Origin: a virus
Strand: one strand, 5' to 3'
Length of the DNA stretch: 52,398 bases
Virus record (IMG/VR): IMGVR_UViG_3300009285_007659
Location: 1 to 52,398 of that record
A program made the translations under genes and the position numbers. Below the pieces are notes generated by a model that was not told the origin of the DNA, made no database searches, and worked only from the letters and a program-made list of their open reading frames with translations. Numbering within the stretch: the stretch's first letter is position 1; the number at the start of each line of letters is the position of its first letter. This document shows positions 7,805-16,846 of the stretch, piece by piece.

Positions 7805-7836
7805 TTTAAACTTTATATAGGTATTCGGAGAATATT

Positions 7837-10041
7837 ATGCAAAAAATTAGAACTTTAGTTAAAGGACCTCTTTTGACTCAAAGTGGATACGGTGTGCATA
7901 GTCGTCAAATTTTTCAATCGCTCATCAATGATCCTATGTTTGATGTATATGTAGAGCCAATCAACTGGGGCATCTGTCCATTTCTTACGGAAAGTACAGA
8001 ATTAAGACTTAAAATCTTGCAATGTGCTGACAAATATGTGTTGGCTACAAAAAATAAGCAAACCAATTGGGATTTATTTCTTCACATTACAATTCCAAAT
8101 GAATTTCAGCGCCTTGGCAAATACAATATTGGTATTACTGCAGGCGTTGAAACAGACAGAGTTTCTCACACTTGGATACAAAAATGTGAAGAAATGGATC
8201 TAATCATAGTTCCTAGCGATCACAGTTTAAAATCTTTCACAAATACCACTGTAGAATGGCATAACCAAGAAACAGGCCAAAAAGGAAATTTAAAGATTAC
8301 AAAACCTGTTGTCGTTTGTCATGAAGGTGTAGATACAGAAATTTTCAAAAAATTAACAAACGAAGAATATCATGAATATACTACAAGAAATTTTGATTTT
8401 GAATCTGATTTCAATTTCCTTCACATAGGTCAATGGGGTCATGGTGGATTTGGCGAAGACAGGAAAAACATTGGAAACTTAATTAAATTCTTTATTGAAG
8501 AATTTAAAGGACGAAAAGATGTCGGCTTAGTTCTAAAGATTAATATTGGTAGAAATTCAGTAGCAGATTACAAGTCATGTCTCAATAGAATACAGCAGAT
8601 TAAGTCAAACTTCAAGTTAGAAGAAGTTCCTCCAATTTATTTAATTCATGCCAGCTTAACTGATAAAGAAATGTCGGCTTTATATAATCATCCAAAAATC
8701 AAAGCTTTCGTTTCTTTGTCTGCGGGAGAAGGTTTTGCGTTGCCATTATTAGAAGCTGCTGCATGTGAATTACCAATTATCGCTACGAATTGGTCTGGTC
8801 ATTTGGATTTTCTTAATAAAGGAAAGTTTAGTGCTGTTGAATATGATTTAAAGGAAATTCCAAAATCTGTAGTTTGGAAGGATATTTTGATTGAAGGTAG
8901 CCGTTGGGCAGTTGTCAAAGAACAAGATGCCAAACATCGAATGAAAAAAATGACATCTGCATATTCTTTGCCAGTTCAGTGGGCAAAAGATTTAGCAACA
9001 AAAATCAAAGAAGAGTTTGATGTTAACGTTGTTTATAAAGACTTTGTGAATGTTCTAAAGTTAGCAACACAGGAGAGTTTAGCCCCTCAACTTAATCCTA
9101 TTGATTATCTTAAGTCATTTATCGACACTCCTGATGGCTACAATGTTCTTTATACCATGCCAATATCTGCAGGTGATGTCTTAATGTCAACAGCAGTATT
9201 GGATGGGTTAATTAAAGAACTTCCAGAAAATCATAAAATTTATTTTGCAACAGACCCACGATATTGGAATATTTTAGACGGCAATCCTCATGTTCATAAA
9301 GTAATTCCATGGAATCAATCTATGATTAATATTGAAATCATGGAAGAAGTATTTGATTTAGTTTTAACACCAAATATTGCAACTCAATTTACTTTTTCAA
9401 ATTGGGTGCGCAAAGGGCAAGGACGACTTATTGTTGAAGAATTCGCCAACCACTGTCAATGCAAATTAGGTGATTATTATATCAAAACAGATGATTCTAT
9501 ATTTAATAAAGTAAAGAATCTAAAGACACAGGATGATACAGTTCCTTATGTGACTGTTCATGTAGGATCTGGCAAAGATCAATGGGAAGCCAGAAAATAT
9601 GTAGACTGGCAAGAAATTGTCAGCAACCTTAAAGACTATATACCTAATTTAAAAATTGTACAGGTAGGTTCACGAGACGAAGGTAAGCTAGAAAATGCCG
9701 ACATTGATTTGCGCGGCGAGACAAGTGTGCATCAACTTGCTTCAGTTCTTAAAAGCGGCTTGCTACATTTAGGAATTGATAGTTTACCTATGCATATTTG
9801 TGCTGCTCTTAATGTCCCTGTAGTGGCTTTGTTCGGCTCTTCATATGCCAAATCAACAGGTCCATGGTTCAAAAACATTGAATCATCAAAATTTATTCTA
9901 TTGGAACCAGAAAACCGTATGGGATGCGAAAAGGCTTGCTATAAGCATTCTTGCCGTGTTAACAAGGAAAACCCATGCATTAATATGATTGACCCATTAA
10001 GTGTATTTAAAGCATGTGTAACATTGCTAAGACAACCTTAA
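7837..10041 (+). CDS. fused GT4-GT9 (heptosyltransferase-like) bifunctional glycosyltransferase
   Basis: 734 aa with a ribosome site (CGGAG) upstream. Residues about 1-400 are a GT4-like GT-B domain: GPLLTQSGYGVHSRQIF at the start, and a donor motif EGFALPLLEAAACELP. Residues about 425-734 look like the GT9 heptosyltransferase family: LYTMPISAGDVLMSTAVL, then VHVGSGKDQWEARKY, LGIDSLPMHICAALNVPVVALFG. Both halves keep their conserved motifs, so one polypeptide may add two sugars in succession. GT9 enzymes usually transfer heptose from ADP-heptose, and an HldE-like kinase lies downstream at 32550. The acceptor is unknown. Confidence 0.85.
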   Translation: MQKIRTLVKGPLLTQSGYGVHSRQIFQSLINDPMFDVYVEPINWGICPFLTESTELRLKILQCADKYVLATKNKQTNWDLFLHITIPNEFQRLGKYNIGITAGVETDRVSHTWIQKCEEMDLIIVPSDHSLKSFTNTTVEWHNQETGQKGNLKITKPVVVCHEGVDTEIFKKLTNEEYHEYTTRNFDFESDFNFLHIGQWGHGGFGEDRKNIGNLIKFFIEEFKGRKDVGLVLKINIGRNSVADYKSCLNRIQQIKSNFKLEEVPPIYLIHASLTDKEMSALYNHPKIKAFVSLSAGEGFALPLLEAAACELPIIATNWSGHLDFLNKGKFSAVEYDLKEIPKSVVWKDILIEGSRWAVVKEQDAKHRMKKMTSAYSLPVQWAKDLATKIKEEFDVNVVYKDFVNVLKLATQESLAPQLNPIDYLKSFIDTPDGYNVLYTMPISAGDVLMSTAVLDGLIKELPENHKIYFATDPRYWNILDGNPHVHKVIPWNQSMINIEIMEEVFDLVLTPNIATQFTFSNWVRKGQGRLIVEEFANHCQCKLGDYYIKTDDSIFNKVKNLKTQDDTVPYVTVHVGSGKDQWEARKYVDWQEIVSNLKDYIPNLKIVQVGSRDEGKLENADIDLRGETSVHQLASVLKSGLLHLGIDSLPMHICAALNVPVVALFGSSYAKSTGPWFKNIESSKFILLEPENRMGCEKACYKHSCRVNKENPCINMIDPLSVFKACVTLLRQP

Positions 10042-10054
10042 CCGTGAGATTTTC

Positions 10055-10984
10055 ATGAACTTTCTAAAGTACACCAGTATTGATAATTTAAGGAAAATGT
10101 CTTCTTTATTTGATTATGATGTGGTGGTCACCGAAAAACTGCACGGAACATCAATAAGACTTTTGTATACATCTGAAGATGGTCTGCTAATAGGAAGTAG
10201 AAATAATACAATTTATAAGAATGAAAAAATTATAAATAAATTTTTTGATTTACCAGCATTTGTAGTAGAAAATAAAATTGAAGATGTTATAAAAGAAAAA
10301 TATACAAATTATACTTTTTATGGAGAGTGGATAGGACATCGAGTGCAAAAAGGTGTAAAATATTTAAATTCTGATGAAAGAGAATTGCGTATCTTTGACA
10401 TTAGAGGTCCAGATGGGATATTCTTAAATTGGTCGGAAGTACAAAATATTTGTCAGGAACTTAACTTTAAAACAGTTCCAACAATATTTGTTGGTAAAGT
10501 TACTTTAGAATATTTAAATTCAATCATCAATAATGATTCAATAATTGCACAAGAAAATGGAGTTGTTGACAAACCAAATATCTGGGAAGGTGTAGTAGTT
10601 AAACCAACTCAAGAAACATTACATAATGGTAACCGTCTTATTGCAAAATATAAATCAGATAGATGGAAAGAAGTGGCGTACAGATCTGATAAATTTAAGA
10701 ACTTATCTGAACAAAAATTATCGCTATTGAAAACAGCAGAAGAATTTGCAAAAAATGTTGTAACATTGGGAAGAGTTTCAACCATTGTTGATCATATCGT
10801 AAGAGATAATGATGCACCAATATCCATTACGCGAACAGGTGAATTTTTAAAGGAATTCAATAAAGATGTAGAAGAAGAATTTAAAGAAGTATTCTGTAAA
10901 TTAGATAAAAATACTGCATCTATTTACAAAAAAACAATTGCATCAAAAGCAGCCTATGGCTTTAAACAATATTTAAACAATTAA
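10055..10984 (+). CDS. RNA ligase of the T4 Rnl2 type
   Basis: 309 aa. Nucleotidyltransferase motif I is EKLHGTS with the adenylated lysine at residue 28. Motif III/IIIa-like segments follow (YTFYGEWIG, LRIFDIRG). Motif IV is WEGVVVKP and motif V is IAKYKS. This set matches Rnl2-family RNA ligases, which seal nicks in RNA and often repair host- or toxin-cleaved tRNA in phage infection. The C-terminal 90 residues are helical. The gene lies between two glycosyltransferase genes, an unexpected place, and is probably co-transcribed with them. Confidence 0.88.
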   Translation: MNFLKYTSIDNLRKMSSLFDYDVVVTEKLHGTSIRLLYTSEDGLLIGSRNNTIYKNEKIINKFFDLPAFVVENKIEDVIKEKYTNYTFYGEWIGHRVQKGVKYLNSDERELRIFDIRGPDGIFLNWSEVQNICQELNFKTVPTIFVGKVTLEYLNSIINNDSIIAQENGVVDKPNIWEGVVVKPTQETLHNGNRLIAKYKSDRWKEVAYRSDKFKNLSEQKLSLLKTAEEFAKNVVTLGRVSTIVDHIVRDNDAPISITRTGEFLKEFNKDVEEEFKEVFCKLDKNTASIYKKTIASKAAYGFKQYLNN

Positions 10985-10998
10985 TTTTTGAGGACAAC

Positions 10999-11997
10999 AT
11001 GAAAGAAAAGCTACAATTTAATAGTAATTTTTCGTATAAGCGAAAATATTATCCTATTTCAGGATACACCACAACTTTTAATGCTGTAAATATGGGATAT
11101 CCATTTACTGAAAGCATTAAAAGTCTTTGTGGATTTTGTGATGAAGTAGTAGTCGTAGATGGATGTTCAACAGATGGTACTTATGAAGAGTTAGAAGCAT
11201 TAATGAAACAATACCCACAAATTCAAGTATATCAAAATGAATGGGACACGACTGAACCTTTAGTTGATAGTATACAAAAAGCATTTGCACGAGCTTTATG
11301 TACACATGAATTTTTGTGGCAACAAGATGTTGACGAATGCGTACACGAAGATGATTATGAAAAAATTAAAATGATTACTAAAAGATTTCCTACGGAAGCA
11401 CCAATTCTACATTTACCAATTATAGAATTATGGTCAGGAAAAGATTATGTAACCGCGAGAAGACATTTCTGGAAATGGAGATTATCTCGCAATCTACCTG
11501 AAATCACACACTCATGTAACAAATATGCAAGAACAACAAATCCTGAAACAGGAAAAGTATATTCAAAAAAAGGTATGTCTGATGGATGTGAATATGTAGA
11601 TGTTATGACATATGATATAGTTCCACATGTTGGATTTTACAATCCTCATATAGAACAAATTCGATTAAATCATCCAGAAGAATGCGAAAAAATAATGAAT
11701 AATATATTTGAACAACTACCGTCAGTATTTCACTATTCATGGTTTAATTTACCAAATAAAATAAAACAATTAAAAAAAGGCGGAACTTGGGATAAATTAT
11801 GGTCTTTATTGTATCAAGAAGAAACGCAAGAACGTTTTCCTGGAATTGACAGTGACTCGCAAATTAAAGATTTATGTAAAAAACTTCATGTTCAAGGAGG
11901 TGAAGATTCAGATACAATAAAATATAAATTTAAATTACGAAAAAATCATCCAAAATTAATGAAAGATTGGATTGAAAAAAATAAAACACAATTTTAA
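10999..11997 (+). CDS. GT2-family glycosyltransferase
   Basis: 332 aa with a GGA-containing ribosome site upstream. The N-terminal GT-A fold is seen in VVVVDGCSTDGTYEEL (nucleotide-sugar binding) and WQQDVDECVHEDD, where the DxD-like acidic cluster would bind the metal. The C-terminal half contains a His/Trp-rich segment and several charged helices, longer than minimal GT2 domains. No transmembrane helices are visible, so it is soluble and cytoplasmic. Function: transfer of an activated sugar, specificity unknown. It is followed eight bases later by an endonuclease gene. Confidence 0.78.
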   Translation: MKEKLQFNSNFSYKRKYYPISGYTTTFNAVNMGYPFTESIKSLCGFCDEVVVVDGCSTDGTYEELEALMKQYPQIQVYQNEWDTTEPLVDSIQKAFARALCTHEFLWQQDVDECVHEDDYEKIKMITKRFPTEAPILHLPIIELWSGKDYVTARRHFWKWRLSRNLPEITHSCNKYARTTNPETGKVYSKKGMSDGCEYVDVMTYDIVPHVGFYNPHIEQIRLNHPEECEKIMNNIFEQLPSVFHYSWFNLPNKIKQLKKGGTWDKLWSLLYQEETQERFPGIDSDSQIKDLCKKLHVQGGEDSDTIKYKFKLRKNHPKLMKDWIEKNKTQF

Positions 11998-12005
11998 AAA
12001 TTTCA

Positions 12006-12956
12006 ATGAAACGTAAAGATGTTCAGTTCTGTATAGATTTAGCTTCAGACAAAGATGGATTTTTTTTATCTGAAGAATATTTAGGTTCAAAAATTTATCA
12101 TAAATGGAAATGTAAAAAGGGACATATATTTTTATCTAAACCTAATTACGTCCAACAAGGAAACTGGTGCGCAATTTGTTCTAATACTGCAAAAAAAACA
12201 ATTAAAGATTGTATTGAATTGGCAAAACAGAAAAATATTTGTTGCCTATCCAGTGAAATTGTTAACTCCCAAACATATTTAAAATGGCAATGTGAATACA
12301 ATCACATATGGCAAGCTTCTTATTCATCTGTAAAGGCAACAACAAAATATGTATGCCCTTATTGTGCAAAATGTGCTAAATATACAATTAATGACTGCAT
12401 TCAATATGCTAAAAATAAAAATGGATATTGTTTATCTCTAGAGTATAAAAATGCAAAGTCTATATTAGTTTGGCAATGTTCAAAAGGCCACACATGGAGA
12501 ACATCATTTGGAAATGTGAATTTCAATAATTCTTGGTGTTCTCAATGTAGCATCTACAAATCACAAAGTAAATTATACGACATATTAAATGAAATATATG
12601 AAAATTGCACATTATATTTTAATTACAGAGGTTTTGACTGGCTAAATACATCAAAAACTGGAAAACAAGAAATAGATATTTTTATAAAATCAAATATAAG
12701 TACACTAACTATTGCTATTGAATATGATGGCCAACAACATTTTTTTCCAATTAAAAAATTTGGCGGCAAAAAAAATTTTTTAAAAACACAACAAAGAGAT
12801 AAAATTAAACATGAAAAAATCAGACAACATCGAAATGATATAAATTTTTTTATTAGATTTAATTATTTAGATAGTCTCACAAAAGAAAATGTTTTAAATA
12901 AATTAAAACAATTTAATATACCAACAACAGCAAATTCACCAGAATTATTGCTATAA
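12006..12956 (+). CDS. homing-type endonuclease: three zinc-ribbon repeats plus PD-(D/E)XK-like domain
   Basis: 316 aa. The first 185 residues are three repeats of about 60 residues. Each has a helix (CIDLASDK, CIELAKQK, CIQYAKNK), a W-x-C-x(3)-GH/NH stretch and a CxxC pair (CAICS, CPYCA, CSQCS), as in DUF723-type treble-clef DNA-binding proteins. The C-terminal part (GFDW, EIDIFIK, IAIEYDGQQHF, then a basic helix) resembles Vsr-like PD-(D/E)XK nucleases. Such genes usually behave as free-standing homing endonucleases between phage genes. It interrupts the glycan genes and has no strong ribosome site, so it looks like a later insertion. Confidence 0.75.
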   Translation: MKRKDVQFCIDLASDKDGFFLSEEYLGSKIYHKWKCKKGHIFLSKPNYVQQGNWCAICSNTAKKTIKDCIELAKQKNICCLSSEIVNSQTYLKWQCEYNHIWQASYSSVKATTKYVCPYCAKCAKYTINDCIQYAKNKNGYCLSLEYKNAKSILVWQCSKGHTWRTSFGNVNFNNSWCSQCSIYKSQSKLYDILNEIYENCTLYFNYRGFDWLNTSKTGKQEIDIFIKSNISTLTIAIEYDGQQHFFPIKKFGGKKNFLKTQQRDKIKHEKIRQHRNDINFFIRFNYLDSLTKENVLNKLKQFNIPTTANSPELLL

Positions 12957-13005
12957 TGGGTTTCAAAAAATAAAATTCTTTTAAATTACTAATCGGAAAA
13001 TTAAC

Positions 13006-13725
13006 ATGTCCTATGAACTTAGTTCACGTAAATTTGATTTTGATCAAACAGCTCTTTACTTTACCAATTTTAATTTTGTTGAAAAAATTGGTGTAAATCC
13101 ATCATTCTTTAATACTAATCTTCAGATTGATAGAATGTCTTTGTATGGACAGTTTACTGATCGAGAAAAAGACTTTCTTTTTAATTTTTTAAGACTCATT
13201 AAACCATCTAAAGTTGTAGAGTTTAGTCCTTGCTATGGATATACTACAGCTATTGCATATTGTGCTCTAAAGACAGAGAATGTTGATATTGAATATTTTC
13301 AATCATATGAGATAGATACATCGTGCTTCAATGCAACAAAAAAAGTAATTCAAGTTCTAAATTACGATAAAGCTGAGGTTATTTTAGGAGATGTTTTAGA
13401 AAAGATGGATTTAGAAAAACTTAAAAATTGTGATTTTCTTTTAGTAGATTCAGATCACAATAAAGAATTTGTTCAAAAATATGTAGACAAATTTTTTCCT
13501 TTATTGAAAAAAGGAGCCTGGGTAATGGTTCATGATGTTTTCTTCGAGCCAGTAATAAACGGAGAAACAGAAGTAATTACTAAATACATTAAAGACAACG
13601 ACATTGCTAATTATTTCTTCTTGCCTGATTTAATGAGAAAATTTAATATCGAAGACAATGGACTAAATATGCTGTCAAACAATCCTTCTGTAGAAAAAAC
13701 CATGACATTATGGTTTCAGGTCTAA
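13006..13725 (+). CDS. class I SAM-dependent methyltransferase
   Basis: 239 aa. A Rossmann-type SAM site is visible: VVEFSPCYGYTTAIAYCAL as motif I (the usual Gly-rich loop is modified), an acidic residue after the second strand (YEID), then DFLLVDSDHNKEFVQKYV and a GAWVMVHDVFFEP segment. The VDSDH/HD pattern is typical of the Methyltransf_24/TylF-CmcI-like group that methylates sugars or small molecules. It is followed after one base by a second methyltransferase-like gene. Substrate unknown; O-methylation of a cassette-made sugar is a reasonable guess. Confidence 0.72.
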   Translation: MSYELSSRKFDFDQTALYFTNFNFVEKIGVNPSFFNTNLQIDRMSLYGQFTDREKDFLFNFLRLIKPSKVVEFSPCYGYTTAIAYCALKTENVDIEYFQSYEIDTSCFNATKKVIQVLNYDKAEVILGDVLEKMDLEKLKNCDFLLVDSDHNKEFVQKYVDKFFPLLKKGAWVMVHDVFFEPVINGETEVITKYIKDNDIANYFFLPDLMRKFNIEDNGLNMLSNNPSVEKTMTLWFQV

Positions 13726-13726
13726 C

Positions 13727-14467
13727 ATGAATCATTATCTTAAAGAATTAAAACCTCTTATTGAAATCGGCCTAGAAGATGTTCAAAAAGCTTTCGGTAT
13801 TAAAGAAAGTTTATGGGAGTGCGTTGAGCGAGAATTGATGCCAAACGAGTCGCTATATAGCGTTTGCAAACACCGAGACGTAGAAGATTGGCGCGAACAT
13901 TTTGCTCTAGGCGGTCCAGGAACAATTCTAAACGCTGTAGTAATTTATTGTCTATTGAGGCATTACCATATTTTTTCTGTGATAGAAACAGGCGTGTCTG
14001 GGGGTTTTTATACATCATTTATTTTAGAAGCAATTCATAAAAATGGCGGAATTGTTACTTCGATTGAATTGTCAGATGATTTAAAAGAAGTTGGAAAGTT
14101 AGTTCCACAAAAATTTAAAAATTCTGTTTTCTGGAATTTGGTGACTGGTCAGGATTCTATAAGTTTTTTAACAAATCCAGACAACAAAGAATTAGCTAGA
14201 ACTGCACAATTCTATTGTCACGACAGTTTGCATACTATGAGTCACATGTTAAAAGAATTAAATGAATTTAAAAAATGCAATGAAAAAGAATTTTTTATAT
14301 TCATTGATGACCAAAATTCAGACAATTTTTGGCACAAATGTCTGCAAACAAATGCATTTAGAAAACCAAACAATTGGGTTGTCAATAACATTAGTGGAAA
14401 TGAATCTAGGCTCTCTGGGCACTTAGGAGGATTCATAAAATATAATAAATCTGGTATTTTAAGGTAA
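13727..14467 (+). CDS. class I methyltransferase-like protein
   Basis: 246 aa. After a helical N-terminus, FSVIETGVSGGFYTSFILEAI corresponds to SAM motif I (E-T-G-x-S-G-G), IVTSIELSDDL to the acidic end of the second strand, and FFIFIDDQNSDNFWHKC to a later strand with acidic residues. This matches class I methyltransferases near the CmcI/cephalosporin hydroxylase-like group. The pairing with the upstream methyltransferase suggests two modification steps on one glycan. It is soluble. Family confidence is moderate, substrate not known. Confidence 0.65.
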   Translation: MNHYLKELKPLIEIGLEDVQKAFGIKESLWECVERELMPNESLYSVCKHRDVEDWREHFALGGPGTILNAVVIYCLLRHYHIFSVIETGVSGGFYTSFILEAIHKNGGIVTSIELSDDLKEVGKLVPQKFKNSVFWNLVTGQDSISFLTNPDNKELARTAQFYCHDSLHTMSHMLKELNEFKKCNEKEFFIFIDDQNSDNFWHKCLQTNAFRKPNNWVVNNISGNESRLSGHLGGFIKYNKSGILR

Positions 14468-14473
14468 TAGTTA

Positions 14474-15331
14474 ATGAATTTATGGAACAATATTGTTGTT
14501 ACAACTGATAAAGGAATTTTTCATATTAAAGATGGTAAGTTTATTTCTCTACATGCTTTACCGCTTGCCTATGGTTTTTCGTGGGATGAAAAAAATATTT
14601 TTGCTACCGCGTATCAAGGTGTCTATATTTTTGAAAAAAATTTTAGAGTTAAATCTGAACTAGGAATGAAATTTGATTTACATCAGTGTTTATATTATGA
14701 AAATGCGTTATATGTCTGTAACACACGACAAAATATTATAAAAATAATAAATGTTCAAAATGTCAATTTAGTATCGGATTTTGCTTTTCCAGGTAGCGAA
14801 AGACATCTTAATTCATTATTTTTCAAAGACGGCGAATTATATGTGTGTTTGCATGGAAATTGCAATATGCATAGTTGCAATACAAACAAAGGTCGCCATT
14901 CAAAAATTTTAAAACTTAACTTGAACAAAGAAATATTGCAGTCATGGGTGAAAACAGGTTGCGGCAGTCATAATGTATTTCTTGAAAATGACTTTCTTTA
15001 TACTTTAAATTCATTGTTTGGTTCTATAACAAAAATTAATACAAATACTAATGAAATGATTGATGTATCAATTCCGTTAGCCTCTACTATGAACCATGAT
15101 GAAAAAGTTTTTCCCAGAGGATTCGCAAAAAACAAAGATACATTTTATATTGGAGTCGCTCAACAGGCTAGTCGAGACAAAAGAAATTTAATTAAAAGTT
15201 ACTTGTATGCTTTCGATCAAGAATTAAATTTTATTGAATCTTTCGAATTTCCAGATTTGCATCACATCAGAGACGTTCGACTTATAAATCAAGTAGATTT
15301 TGCACACCAAGACCTTGTGTTGGAGCTATAA
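14474..15331 (+). CDS. putative beta-propeller protein
   Basis: 285 aa. The sequence consists of repeated short beta blades: WNNIVVTTDKGIFHIKDGK, ENALYVCNTRQNIIKI, DGELYVCLHGNCNM, NDFLYTLNSLFGSITKIN. Asp/Asn-Gly turns and aromatic residues recur about every 45 residues, as in six- or seven-bladed propellers. No signal peptide. Propellers bind ligands or proteins and some are lyases or epimerases, but no catalytic motif is recognised. Lying between methyltransferase and GT2 genes, it may act in sugar modification or as a scaffold. Three Cys and several His in NCNMHSCN could hold a metal. Confidence 0.5.
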   Translation: MNLWNNIVVTTDKGIFHIKDGKFISLHALPLAYGFSWDEKNIFATAYQGVYIFEKNFRVKSELGMKFDLHQCLYYENALYVCNTRQNIIKIINVQNVNLVSDFAFPGSERHLNSLFFKDGELYVCLHGNCNMHSCNTNKGRHSKILKLNLNKEILQSWVKTGCGSHNVFLENDFLYTLNSLFGSITKINTNTNEMIDVSIPLASTMNHDEKVFPRGFAKNKDTFYIGVAQQASRDKRNLIKSYLYAFDQELNFIESFEFPDLHHIRDVRLINQVDFAHQDLVLEL

Positions 15332-16168
15332 ATGGTTGATTCAAAGATTTCAATTTTGATTGCTTGTTATAAATCTGAAGAATTATTAGAAAATATATTT
15401 TTCAAAGGTTTAAAGAATACGATAACTCCAATTGAAGTTATTTTACATGACAATGGCGGCAATGGATCATTGGAAAAACTTACACATACATTGCCTAATA
15501 CATCCATAAAAATCATAGGAGACGGAAATAATGTTGGTCTGAATGTTGCACTAAATAAATGTGCAGAACAAGCTACGGGTGATTATTTTTATTTACCACA
15601 CACAGACATGTATTGTTTGCCAGAATGGGATACTGCACTCTTAAATGCTGCCAAAAACCAAGTTCCTGGTACTTATCTTTTTTGTTCCAGAAGCATTGAA
15701 CCCACGCAAGGACATACTGATTTTCACATAATCAAAAACTATGGAGAATTAACTCAAGCAAATGAAAAAAATCTTCTAGATGATTCTGTTTTGCTTAGAA
15801 GAAAAAGCATTGTTTATGGATTGAGAATGCCAATTTTTATGCATAGAAAAATGTGGGAAAAATTTGAAGATTTTAATTGCAAACACTTCGGTAAAAAAGA
15901 AGGGGTAGATTCAAACTATTTCAGTTATGCACATGAAAATGATATGATTATAAATGCTTATCATCTCAAAGTTAGAAAATTTTGGATGATTAACAATAGT
16001 TTGGTATATCATTTACAAGGAAAATCCAACGCTCAGCAAAATGTCGATAAAGACTCAAACAAGCCTTACGAATACTTGAGAAATAAATGGAAATCATTTG
16101 GATACAATGTTGGTCACATAGATACATTTGAACAAAATTTATTTCCATGGTATCAAAGAGTAGTTTAA
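15332..16168 (+). CDS. GT2-family glycosyltransferase
   Basis: 278 aa, starting directly after the upstream stop. The GT-A core is clear: ISILIACYKSEELL, LHDNGGNGSLEKL, the GNNVGLNVALNKC loop, and FYLPHTDMYCLPEWD, where HTD takes the place of DxD. The layout is very similar to the protein at 19689 (IVHDNGSTDGTEDW, NKNLGFCGVNNAL, KNTDMYPLP), so these two genes are paralogues with the same T-D-M-Y motif. No membrane helices. Soluble transferase, donor unknown. Confidence 0.8.
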   Translation: MVDSKISILIACYKSEELLENIFFKGLKNTITPIEVILHDNGGNGSLEKLTHTLPNTSIKIIGDGNNVGLNVALNKCAEQATGDYFYLPHTDMYCLPEWDTALLNAAKNQVPGTYLFCSRSIEPTQGHTDFHIIKNYGELTQANEKNLLDDSVLLRRKSIVYGLRMPIFMHRKMWEKFEDFNCKHFGKKEGVDSNYFSYAHENDMIINAYHLKVRKFWMINNSLVYHLQGKSNAQQNVDKDSNKPYEYLRNKWKSFGYNVGHIDTFEQNLFPWYQRVV

Positions 16169-16189
16169 TGTACGGAGAAAATAAAATAA

Positions 16190-16846
16190 ATGGAATTACG
16201 AAATGTTAGCGGAATTGATTTCGATAAAGACAAACACGAAGAAGCAGTATTCGCATTAAGACATACAATTAAAACTCCTTTAAATTTTCGTCAAAAAATC
16301 ATAGAGGAACATTGTGGAAACTTAATAGATAAAGCTAAAAATGTTTTAGAAATTGGATGCGGATGCGGAAGAAATGCACAATTTTTTTCTAATAAAGAAT
16401 ACAACACAGAACACATTAAATACTATGGTATAGATACTTCTGAAACTTCTTTAAAATATTTCTATAACAATAGCTATTATAAATTAAGTAAAGATTTGTA
16501 TTACACAACAAAAGAACTAGACGAAACAATATTATCAATAAAATATGATTTAATCTTTACTTGCTATACATTACAACATATTGGAATTAACAAGGACGTA
16601 GGAGCATATACATCCATAGAATTAACAGAAAAATTACTAAAAAATTTAAAAACTAATGGCTATTGGATATCATACGAGCACCGTATAGGGCAAAATCGTT
16701 GGAATCCAAAAGAATGGCTTGAGGCATGCTTCCACGCCTCAGAATACGAAGTGAAATACCATGACAGCGTATTTCTTGATGGATGCGATAAACCAAAGCA
16801 CGTATTAATGATTGTAAAGAAAAACAAGAAAAGGACATCAAAATGA
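16190..16846 (+). CDS. class I SAM-dependent methyltransferase
   Basis: 218 aa. SAM-binding motif I is VLEIGCGCGRNAQFF. Then follow YGIDTSETSL (acidic residue binding the ribose), YDLIFTCYTLQHIG and a post-motif strand (LKTNGYWISYEH). This is a standard class I methyltransferase core of about normal length. An upstream GGAG lies about 13 bases from the ATG, so the site is rather distant. The stop overlaps the start of the next gene (ATGA). Probable role: methylating a sugar of the phage glycan. Confidence 0.8.
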   Translation: MELRNVSGIDFDKDKHEEAVFALRHTIKTPLNFRQKIIEEHCGNLIDKAKNVLEIGCGCGRNAQFFSNKEYNTEHIKYYGIDTSETSLKYFYNNSYYKLSKDLYYTTKELDETILSIKYDLIFTCYTLQHIGINKDVGAYTSIELTEKLLKNLKTNGYWISYEHRIGQNRWNPKEWLEACFHASEYEVKYHDSVFLDGCDKPKHVLMIVKKNKKRTSK

